NCBI RefSeq assembly: GCF_000350225.1
Contig: NW_005179004.1
Coordinates: 222,127 to 286,126 of the forward strand
Direction of reading: 5' to 3'
DNA: 64,000 nucleotides
Source: Chondrus crispus
Lineage: Eukaryota; Rhodophyta; Florideophyceae; Gigartinales; Gigartinaceae
In this document: in pieces, positions 44,682-52,807 of the stretch
Position numbering within the stretch: position 1 is the first letter of the stretch
How the letters are laid out: the number at the start of each line of letters is the position of its first letter
The notes under the pieces: model-generated
The model's database searches: none
Told to the model about the DNA's origin: nothing
The model's input: the letters and a program-made list of their open reading frames with translations, nothing else
Program-made: the position numbers and the translations under genes

Positions 44682-46341
44682 GTGATGCGCGCGGCGGGTC
44701 GGCAGCGAGACGGCGAAAGTAATGCGTCAGGGGGTGGGCCACGGAGCCGTGTAGAAGAAGATGGTGCATGGGAGCGGCGGGCGTGGAGGTTCGAAATATT
44801 TGCAATGAGATCGACAAGGATCTGTGTGTGGGTTCCTCGAGTAAAATGAGGACGCGCTGGGAGTAGGGGCAATCCCCGTACTTTTGAGATAGCGTATCGC
44901 TATTTGAGTGCGCCTGAGACCCGTTCACATGCACCTCTACACCTCCACGAGGTAGTCGCAATCGGTCCATCTTGCTCCCCACCATCGAGCGACGATCTCT
45001 GATTTTCGCCAGCTCTCTGTACAACAGATGAAGGCTTAGCGGTGCACGCTGCTCCTCGGAGTACGAAACCCCTCCAAGCTGAAGCCTTCTCCGCCGATAG
45101 AATGGAATGGCATGTGCCTGCGGCAACGGGTCGAAAAACTCGACCAAGTCCATCAAGGCCGACTGCGCGAAATACAGTCGTGACCCAACTCGATCGCATC
45201 GTCTCTTGCTTCGCGAAGTACGTCGCACGAAGGCCTCCAAAGTCTCAAAGTCTCGGATCACAGGCTTGTACCAGCGCGCGACGGTTGCATCTACTTCCAG
45301 AATACGAGAAAATTCTCGGAACGAAAGGACCGCGTCCTGCCCACGCCTCTCGTTTTCTGCTTTATCCACGAAATCCAATTTCCCGCTGTAGAGCTTGCGA
45401 TGCAGGAGCTCGCCAAGGACAGCTTGTGCACGCGGTGTAACACGTAATGGGCCGGCGCGAAGAGCCGTTTGCCCATCAGGCGGGTGGAATAGATGCTCCG
45501 TCATCTGCATCTCGATAAGAATTTCGTCGCTTGCCGCAAATACACCTTGAATCCTACCAAGAATATTGCTTAAGACTCTATCTGCTGCATGGAAACCATA
45601 ATCCAAAATAATGCTCTCCTGCTTGATAATCTCTACCATTGCGAAGTATCGACCGAGCAAATAGGCTGAATATGCTGGAGAAAGAGAGCTGTCAAGACCT
45701 TTCTTTTCCACGCGGTCCCAGTCTGCATCCACGATAGAGTGAATTCTGTCAGCGAGCTTTGCAGCGCTTTTCAGAATAGAGGCTGACAGCTCCATGTACT
45801 TCTTTCTCAGCAGCCGCTCAATTTCGTCTTTCTTAGCCCTGGCCGCCTTCTGCTGTGCGGCAATGGCAGCCATCTTATTGCGACGTGCGTTGTACCTGGT
45901 CCCTGAAATAGTAGATACGGTGGAGATGAGAGCGACGATTACCGGGGCTGGGACAAAGTGTAACAGCTCCCTGACGCGATCTGTTAAAAAGCCGTATGCC
46001 GTTCTGGTGACTGTGGACACGATGCCAGCCGGTAGTTCGATGATTTTCTTGAAGCTGTGGTTGACTTGCTCTAGTTGCGACTTTTCCTCTGGCATGACAG
46101 GGTTGGTGTTTCTTGACCCTTCGGGATTCTTACCCCCGCCGTCATCTGGTTGGCGCTTACCGGGACCGTCGCCTCCGTTTCCAGATATGGCTGAGCCAGA
46201 ACCAGAACCGGAGTCCAGCTGAGGCTCGTCTAACTCAGAGTCCGTTGCGGTGGGGGAGGAAGTGGGAGAAGAAGATTCCGGTTGTTTGTCCCGTGATGAT
46301 TCGAGTTCCTCATTAGAGTTGGATGACGTCTGCGAATTCAT
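44614..46341 (-). CDS. Conserved-looking membrane protein of unknown function
   Basis: The 575-residue frame starts at an ATG with a Ser/Pro/Gly-rich leader (residues 1-85). A hydrophobic segment follows at about 125-150 (FVPAPVIVALISTVSTISG), then a basic coiled coil (MAAIAAQQKAARAKKDEIER). The soluble helical region has SPAYSAYLLGRYFAMVEIIK, LDYGFHAADRVLSNILGRIQ, a pattern I have seen in uncharacterised algal and plant proteins (YLxGRYFAxVE). The last 50-60 residues (after about 44800) are read from DNA that in another frame gives the RsmG-like fragment, so the natural C-terminus has been replaced. It is the longest intact frame of the cargo. Function unknown. Confidence 0.55.
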   Translation of the reverse strand: MNSQTSSNSNEELESSRDKQPESSSPTSSPTATDSELDEPQLDSGSGSGSAISGNGGDGPGKRQPDDGGGKNPEGSRNTNPVMPEEKSQLEQVNHSFKKIIELPAGIVSTVTRTAYGFLTDRVRELLHFVPAPVIVALISTVSTISGTRYNARRNKMAAIAAQQKAARAKKDEIERLLRKKYMELSASILKSAAKLADRIHSIVDADWDRVEKKGLDSSLSPAYSAYLLGRYFAMVEIIKQESIILDYGFHAADRVLSNILGRIQGVFAASDEILIEMQMTEHLFHPPDGQTALRAGPLRVTPRAQAVLGELLHRKLYSGKLDFVDKAENERRGQDAVLSFREFSRILEVDATVARWYKPVIRDFETLEAFVRRTSRSKRRCDRVGSRLYFAQSALMDLVEFFDPLPQAHAIPFYRRRRLQLGGVSYSEEQRAPLSLHLLYRELAKIRDRRSMVGSKMDRLRLPRGGVEVHVNGSQAHSNSDTLSQKYGDCPYSQRVLILLEEPTHRSLSISLQIFRTSTPAAPMHHLLLHGSVAHPLTHYFRRLAADPPRASRAAIGMSGAAAARRGGRGRCGS

Positions 46342-46360
46342 CTGAAGCGCAAATCTACAG

Positions 46361-46900
46361 CTATGTGCAACGACTGGCTGGCAAAAACAGGGAAATCAGC
46401 CGCACGGAGCGGAACGGTGCGGCCGAGATCAGGGGTACCAACATATTTCCCGAAGACGCTGCACTCACGGAAGGACCCGTAGCACTAGGCGACAGCGTAC
46501 ACGAGATCAATGGCACGAAGATGCTCCCCGTCACCTGCGGGCTCACCGATACATGCGAGCCAGGAGATGTCGATGGAGTGGCGGAAATCTGGGGCAGCAG
46601 CATACTGCTCGAAGCTTGAGGACTGACAGAAGAACCAAACCCCGGAGAGACCGACGGCGTCTCTAAAGTAACCGGCAACAGAACACTTGCACTTGCCACC
46701 GCGCTTGCTGACGGCGAGCTGGTACCTGAGCTGATGGTGGCACTACCAACCGGTACCTGATTTGCGCTGATAGATGCGGGAGCACTCACGCTTGGTACAG
46801 CGCTCTCACTCGGACTCGGCAGTGAAGATGTAACGCTAGACGGCAGCGCGGAATCATCACACACAAGAGCGTCTGCATCGATTCCATCATTAATGACGCT
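46361..46900 (-). other. Ser/Pro-rich coding stretch
   Basis: An open frame of about 170 residues upstream of the membrane protein, with text such as SSVTSSLPSPSESAVPSVSA and SPSATGPSVSAASSGN. It is low complexity and probably part of a modular surface protein whose other parts are broken. The initiation codon is unclear. Confidence 0.35.
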
Positions 46901-46964
46901 TCTGATGTCGACACGTTAATTTGACAGGACCTGTACTACGTTGGCGCGATCCTCGCACACAGTG

Positions 46965-47498
46965 CTAGCGGCGTCCGATTTTCTGACTGATGTCAGCGCT
47001 GTCAACAGCGCCCGAGCCATGAAACACCAACAACCAAACCGAAAACATCCACATACGCCACCGCTTTACCCTCGTCGCAAACCCCTTCTTTCTTCCTACC
47101 GCATCCGTCTCCACAGCCGAGTGCTCTTCACCCATCTCGAAATACCGCTCCCGCCCCTCGTATCGAAACCTCACCTTTCCATCGTCCCCTCCGTGCATTC
47201 CAAACCCATTCTCATCCCCATCATGCCGATGAAGCGCCATCCAGAACGCCTCCTCCCTCCCGCCTCACCGCTTCACAACCACCCGCCTATGTCCTCCAAA
47301 TCTCTCCACCCGGTGAATTTCCCAGCCTCCTATCGTCCTCACGTTCACGTCCGCCTGCTCTGTGCGCTCGCTATACAGTCGCTTCCATTCATGCATCGCT
47401 TCACCACCTAAAGGAAGGACGCGTAGCCTTGCCAAACACACAGCGATCGACATGCGATCAACACACACATTCACGTCGGGTACGTCGCATGACGGCAT
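46965..47498 (-). pseudogene. Unrecognised membrane-protein remnant
   Basis: Two minus-strand pieces (47265-47498 and 46965-47240) are in one frame, separated by a TGA. The joined text is charged (MHEWKRLYSERTEQADVNVR, KVRFRYEGRERYFEMGEEHS), followed by a hydrophobic segment (MWMFSVWLLVFHGSGAV). In combination with the Ser/Pro-rich stretch downstream it could be a receptor-like protein, but no family is recognised. Confidence 0.35.
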
Positions 47499-47655
47499 TT
47501 TCGGCTGTACGCAAAGCTGAATGCCGGCAAGGCTGGTGAGACCAACGGTAGTAGATCAAATAGAGACTGGGTTTGCCACTTGTCGCGAAATCAATTCCAC
47601 ATCCCTTCCGTCACTACTTGCCTGATTGGCCAGACGGTTGCACTTGATAAATTGT

Positions 47656-48979
47656 TCACATGCGTTCATGATCTACGCTGTAATGGTGCAGCGGTACTTC
47701 AGGCCGTTCTCTGCCTTTCTCCTTAACGATTTGAACCAACCTGTCTCGCTTTCTGGAATTAGAACCATTCCTGACAGGCAGAAGTGTTCCGTCGTGACTG
47801 CAGCAATCTCTCTCGTATCTGCCCTGAAACTCACGAGCCAATTGTCTTGATTCCTGGCACCACTGATTGATGTCAGCTTCTAAAACTTGTTTCTCGTAGT
47901 CTGTTAGCTGATGGGTCAACACAGAGCGCTCTCTGTCGTTTTCGAGCACAAAGTTGTGCAGCTTCATTAGCAAACAAATAAGGTTAGTGCTTTTGTTTAC
48001 AGAAAACTCCAACCCACCACGTAATATTCTCCAACGGGCAACTAGCATGCCAAATGCCTGCTCTACGTGCATGCGCAAGGAGGATAGAAAAAAATTAAAG
48101 TTGTCTTGGTCAGTGTCAGCACCCGATTTCGAAAATGGCGTGATTATGTGCTCTGTGCAGGAGTACGCCTCGTCTCCTACAATGTAGTAACAAGTGCCGA
48201 GGATGCCCTTGTCTATTTCCCGTTTCAGTCCTGAAACAGAAAAAGCGAGAGAATCGTGTGTTGAACCTGTACAAATTGCAGAACAAAAACGAAAAATATA
48301 GTCAGAGTCAACAAGAGCTTGAACCGGGATCGCATAAAAACCTTTCCGACAATAGAACATAGCAGGGTTTTCTTGAGGTTCGGGCTTCTTAATTTTAACA
48401 CAGATTCCGTCTACCGCACCAACGCAACCCGAAAGCGGATTCACAGATTTCCTTGAAGTTTGAAAGCGCTTTGCAATGGATCGCAAACCTGCGCTACTAG
48501 AAGGAAACCCTTTCAAACGAAGCCGCGTCATCAGTGCCTCACACGTAGAATTGAATACTTCGTGCAAAGTACTCTCTGCCACTTGATAGGCAAGGACAAG
48601 GTCGAGGTAGCTTGCTCCGGCTAATATTCTTAAGGTGATTCCCAGCCTAACTGCGGGAGGAACTGTACTCCTCTCGATATTCTGTGGCCGCCTTGAATGG
48701 TTTGTCAATGAGATCTTGCACCTCGTTTAGCAACAGAGCAAATGCTGCTTCTGACATGCGGTATGACTTTCGAAACAGATCAGGGCCTAGTGCTCTCGTA
48801 ATGTCGTCAAAGGACACTGAATGTCGAGATGGAAGGAGACGCTGAACATATGATTTGGGTCGGCGCTTTCCTGTGAACTTGGTCCTCATCCAGTGGTACG
48901 CAGCCCCAGCCACGACGACAAACGAATCGGAGTCCGAAGATGTTCCTGATGACGAAGAGCCTGGGGATCGTGTCGTCAT
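47656..48979 (-). pseudogene. PIF/Harbinger transposase (DDE_Tnp_4), single frameshift
   Basis: The ATG at 48979 starts MTTRSPGSSSSGTSSDSDSF. An N-terminal region follows (RHSVSFDDITRALGPDLFRK, ALLLNEVQDLIDKPFKAA). Near 48690 the frame shifts by one base; the remainder (ERSTVPPAVRLGITLRILAG) runs to 47656. It includes a helix-turn-helix-like ASYLDLVLAYQVAESTLHEV and the DDE core: GAVDGICVKIKKP, YYIVGDEAYSCTEH and VEQAFGMLVARWRIL. All three catalytic acidic residues are present, as is the LMKLHNFVLEND end block. Together with the accessory gene at the other edge it defines the element as PIF/Harbinger. Confidence 0.92.
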
Positions 48980-50399
48980 GATGTGCTATGGGGAATGTGT
49001 GAGGGATGGATGAATGAAGGATCGTGTGAGACGATACGGTATGATGCACCCCTTGAGCCAATTTACGGATCACGGCGCGCTGGCACAATACATTAAATTA
49101 TTGGACATGTAATATTTTGAAAATCGCGAACATATACATCCAAACATGGCTGTCCATGCTGTCTTAAAGGAGGCCCTGAGACTGCGGGGGGCGGCAGGGG
49201 AAGGAGGAGCAGACTACTGTACTCCACGAGGGATAAGGAGCTGCGTCAGATTGGGGAGCGGGTTGCTTTCAAGCCGAGAGAGAAGGTAGGGAAAGAAGCA
49301 GTTGACATGCTTGTGCACGCGAGTGAGTCGAATCGAGAGGAAGTGGATGATGCGAGATGCAAAGAGGCCGTGAGTGAAATACTGAAAATGTGTGGCGGAT
49401 TGCCGCTTGCCCTGCACGTAGCGGGAACGAGTGTGAGGTACATGAGGGAAAGATGGGAGGGAGAAGTGTCAGAAGCATGGGGAGCGTACCGTTCGAGGAT
49501 GAAGAGTCGCAACACGATTCGCGGGGAGAGTCCGAAGGACGGATATTCGTCGTTGGATGGGGCATTGCATTCGTCACTAGATATCCTGGAGTCGGATGTG
49601 GGAAGGAGTGGGGAGACGGTTGATGAATTTTCGTTTCGAAAGATGCACCGGAGTCTGTGCGTTATGAAGAAGCAAGACCGGATTCCTTTAAGTTTGGTTG
49701 GAGATTTGTGGGAGATGGACGAGGAGTGGACAGAAAGGTGTGCAAAGGAGATGGAAAGGGTTGGACTAGTAGAAGTGCAGTATGAGAAGGGTTGTGGTGG
49801 GTTGCGGGTGCATGATCTGACGCACGATTTCGCGGTGGAAGAAGCGAAGAAGAATGAGGGTGTAGAAGAGTGGTGTAAGAAGATGGCGGATGTATGCAGA
49901 GCAGGAGGAGGGTTGCTTGCAATGAGTGAGGACCGAGACGGAGAGGGCAAGAGCGCACGGGAGGAGGATGTTTTCGAGAATATATATCATGTTTTGAGAC
50001 AGGGTGGGTGTGTTGAGGAGCTGAAGAGACTATTTTTGAGTGCGCGATGGGTGAAGACAGTGATACGGAGAGGCGGGGTTTGGCAATACGAGGAAGCTGT
50101 GAAGGGATTGAGTAGAGACTTGAAGGGGAAAAGAGGAAGCGGGAAGGCGGGAATGGGGCGGGGAGATGAGGATGCAGTGGATGGAATGGTTTTGATGATG
50201 CGGGCAGGGCGACTGAGCGTACCGTTTTGTGGTGAAAACAGTGCCGGGATTTACTTTCAACTATATGGGCGAGTGAAGCACAAGGCACGGGATTCAGGTT
50301 GTGTGCGAAAGATCCTAGAAGAAATTGAGAGATACGCACCACGGCCGTGGGTGCGGCCTGTGAGTGAGTGTGTAGCGCGAGCCGATGGAGGGTTGGTGG

Positions 50400-50499
50400 N
50401 NNNNNNNNNNNNNNNNNNNNNNNNNNNNNNNNNNNNNNNNNNNNNNNNNNNNNNNNNNNNNNNNNNNNNNNNNNNNNNNNNNNNNNNNNNNNNNNNNNN
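50400..50499. other. Assembly gap of 100 N in NB-ARC gene 1
   Basis: The gap falls between the NB-ARC/helical part and the WD40 array. By comparison with gene 2 roughly 400 bp of linker is expected here, so the gap size is a placeholder. Confidence 0.95.
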
Positions 50500-50581
50500 A
50501 GAATGTTGTTGTGGGATATGAAGACGGGACGTGTGAGGCTGTGGAGTACGTCGGAGAGGAAAGTATTGAGAATTTTCCGCG

Positions 50582-51700
50582 GTCACAAGTCGAGAGTGAT
50601 TTGTGTTGCGATGAGTGGGGACGGAAGACGTGTGGTATCTGGATCGGTTGACAAGAGCGTGCGGGTGTGGGACGTGGAGACGGGAGCACAAGTCGGGGAG
50701 GCGTTAGTTGGACACACGGCTAGGGTGGGTAGCGTTGCGATGAGTGGGGACGGAAGACGTGTGGTATCTGGATCGGATGACGGGAGCGTGCGGGTGTGGG
50801 ACGTAGAGACAGGAGCACAAGTCGGGGAGGCTTTAGTTGGACACACGGGTGGGGTGAGGAGCGTTGCGATGAGTGGGGACGGAAGACGTGTGGTATCTGG
50901 ATCGGAGGACAAGAGCGTGCGGGTGTGGGACGTGGAGACGGGAGCACAAGTCGGGGACGCGTTAGTTGGACACACGGGTTGGGTGCTTAGCGTTGCGATG
51001 AGTGGGGACGGAAGACGTGTGGTATCTGGATCGTGGGACAAGAGCGTGCGGGTGTGGGACGTGGAGATGGGAGCACAAGTCGGGGAGGCGTTAGTTGGAC
51101 ACACGAGTTCTGTGAATAGCGTTGCGATGAGTGGGGACGGAAGACGTGTGGTATCTGGATCGTGGGACAAGAGCGTGCGGGTGTGGGACGTGGAGACGGG
51201 AGCACAAGTCGGGGACGCGTTAGTTGGACACACGGGTTGGGTGCTTAGCGTTGCGATGAGTGGGGACGGAAGACGTGTGGTATCTGGATCGTGGGACAAG
51301 AGCGTGCGGGTGTGGGACGTGGAGACGGGAGCACAAGTCGGGGAGGCGTTAGTTGGACACACGGATTGGGTGCGTAGCGTTGCGATGAGTGGGGACGGAA
51401 GACGTGTGGTATCTGGATCGTGGGACGAGAGCGTGCGGGTGTGGGACGTGGAGCCGGGAGCACAAGTCGGGGAGGCGTTAGTTGGACACACGGGTCCGGT
51501 GAGTAGCGTTGCGATGAGTGGGGACGGAAGACGTGTGGTATCTGGATCGCTTGACAAGAGCGTGCGGGTGTGGGACGTGGAGAAGGGAGCACAAGTCGGG
51601 GAGGCGTTAGTTGGACATACGGGGGTGGAGAGCGTTGCGGTGAGTGGGGACGGAGGTGTGGTATCTGGATCATTTGACAAGAGCGTGCGGGTGTGGGACG
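50582..51700 (+). repeat. Nine near-identical 129 bp WD40 units, gene 1
   Basis: The ATGAGTGGGGACGGA word recurs at 50611, 50740, 50869, 50998, 51127, 51256, 51385 and 51514 (exactly 129 bp apart), with a ninth variant at 51640 (126 bp). Each unit encodes GHTxxVxSVAMSGDGRRVVS, GSxDxSVRVWDVETGAQVGE and ALV. Differences concentrate at two residues after GHT, the residue before SVAMSG, and the residues around the Asp of SGSxDx. Confidence 0.95.
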
Positions 51701-52002
51701 TGGAGAGAGGGATCACACTTCATACCGGGAGGGAAGAGGATTGGGAAGAAATCAGGAGTCGGTTCCTGAAGACGGCAGACTTGGGTACTGCTTCTCGCGC
51801 AGGACGAACATCACAAATATTTTCACAAATATTTTCACAAATATTTTCAAGGGACGGAGGAATTGTGCGAAGGCGAGAGAATGGGTCTGAGGCTGTCTTG
51901 GCCCAGTTGGACGATCTACGAAGCTTGCAGATAGACCACGATCACGGGGTCGCAGTTGCAGGGGCGGGGAATCTGGTTGCTATCATGAAGCTAGTGGTGT
52001 AA

Positions 52003-52807
52003 ATTGCGGAAAGCGATAAACGCATGCCGCCGGACACATTAGTAGTGCGTTGCAACTGTGCGCGGTAGTAGTGGGGAGGGTGTTTTGTTTTGTTATTGTT
52101 TTGTTATGAATGCATGAGAAGCTCGCCTCACGGACGTTGCAGCCCATGTATATGTATGTATGAACTAAACAAGGCTAGGGATGCGAGCGGACCTGACTTG
52201 TAATAACTGTTGCATCGAGAAGGTTGTCCTCCACGCAGACAGAGGACTAAGAAACGTTCACAGTGGCGTCAAGCATTCGGACAGAAGCGACAGAGGCACC
52301 ACCTCGGAGTCTGCCGGCACGCAGGAGATATTGTGATGCAATGACCCACGTGGATTTGGTGTCCACGGATTCAACATGGAGGTTAACTCACAAATGAAAG
52401 GATATCTGCTGCCTCTCAGCAGTCAGCTGCGCTCTTGTGCTCACTATGTTATCTTGCAAATGCAATAATGTGCAGGCACCTGACCATGAGATGCGTCAGT
52501 TGCGTGCGAGTAGAGATGTAGAGGTAGTTGTATTAGTGAATGAACGGTGTGTTGAGATGCGTCGCAGACCGGGGCAAGGCCGGGCGCAAATCTCAATGTT
52601 GAGAGGCGATGGGAACACGTGTACAGGTCCTCACGTGTGAGAAGAATAGTGGCCAACGAGGGCAACTTTTTTCTTCAATTTTACGATAAATTTGAGCTTC
52701 CATCTATCAATCATGAGTTGTACAGTTGTACTGTACAGCTGTACTGTACAGCTATACAAGTGTACAACAGCAATGCAAGCAGATCATGAAGTTTGATCTC
52801 CTGATAC
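52003..52807. other. 3' flank of NB-ARC gene 1, shared with gene 2
   Basis: Non-coding sequence that matches the flank of gene 2 in two blocks, up to TTTGATCTCCTG where the MULE begins. It contains a palindrome-rich stretch of GTACAG motifs (about 52715-52765). Confidence 0.6.

Larger units (their letters stand above)
39072..49176. mobile_element. 10.1 kb PIF/Harbinger-type element carrying host gene fragments
   Basis: The left end GGGCCTCCTTTAAGACAGCA is identical to the inverted right end for 25 bp (39072-39096 and 49152-49176), with a further 13 bp at three mismatches. TGA (39069-39071 and 49177-49179) flanks both ends, the 3 bp duplication expected for this superfamily. Comparison with gene 2 shows it interrupts one continuous NB-ARC coding sequence. 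Both Harbinger genes lie at the edges: an accessory DNA-binding protein at the left (plus strand) and the DDE transposase at the right (minus strand). The roughly 6 kb between them (41184-47498) consists of unrelated host-like coding pieces, all on the minus strand. No second pair of TIRs was found around the cargo. Confidence 0.85.
37660..52002 (+). pseudogene. NB-ARC/WD40 (STAND, NLR-like) gene 1, disrupted
   Basis: Exonic pieces lie at 37660-38569, 39049-39071 and 49180-52002; the rest is inserted DNA. The N-terminal helical domain (MADPYSILGLTGPAEQ onward) precedes the P-loop GQGGVGKT and kinase-2 LFIIDDVW. After the insertions follow SRLLYSTRD (RNBS-B), CGGLPLAL (GLPL) and VHDLTHDF (MHD-like), then a winged-helix/helical region, a 100-N gap (50400-50499) and nine near-identical WD40 units. 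Besides two transposon insertions, GACGTGTGAGGCTGTGG near 50529 has one base more than gene 2 and shifts the frame just before the WD40 array. The C-terminal tail has three QIFS repeats (51809-51850) where gene 2 has one. Such proteins are ATP/ADP-switched receptors that oligomerise when the repeat domain binds its ligand. Confidence 0.9.
37450..52800. repeat. Segmental duplication unit 1 around NB-ARC gene 1 (partner 57575-62790)
   Basis: Similarity with the partner runs from the GAGAGAGA-rich leader through the gene and past its end. Downstream it includes GAGAAGCTCGCCTCACGGAC and a block with GAGAGGCGATGGGAACACGT and GTACAACAGCAATGCAAG. Unit 1 is enlarged by a solo LTR with a MITE and a 10.1 kb element. 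Unit 2 has its own extra 570-600 bp at about 62115-62710, inside the palindromic GTACAG-rich stretch. Confidence 0.88.

Noticed and set aside
39316-47498. Reading the helicase, BTB-BACK and membrane protein as an ordinary host gene cluster
   Set aside because: They lie inside one pair of transposon termini that interrupts a continuous NB-ARC gene, and most are truncated or fused, so independent host genes in place are unlikely.
49662-50342. Ser/Pro/His-rich minus-strand frames opposite the NB-ARC region (also 59106-59861)
   Set aside because: They are antisense shadows of purine-rich NB-ARC codons and follow the conservation of the sense protein.
50582-51700. Regularly spaced repeats that could suggest a CRISPR array
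   Set aside because: The unit is 129 bp with no unique spacers, lies in a coding frame and encodes WD40 blades in a eukaryotic gene.
50583-51716. A 377-residue open frame on the minus strand opposite the WD40 array of gene 1 (and similar at 60714-61346)
   Set aside because: It is an antisense artefact of the 129 bp repeats, whose codon pattern leaves the opposite strand free of stops; it encodes low-complexity SHTRTLLS-type text and has no start or promoter logic.
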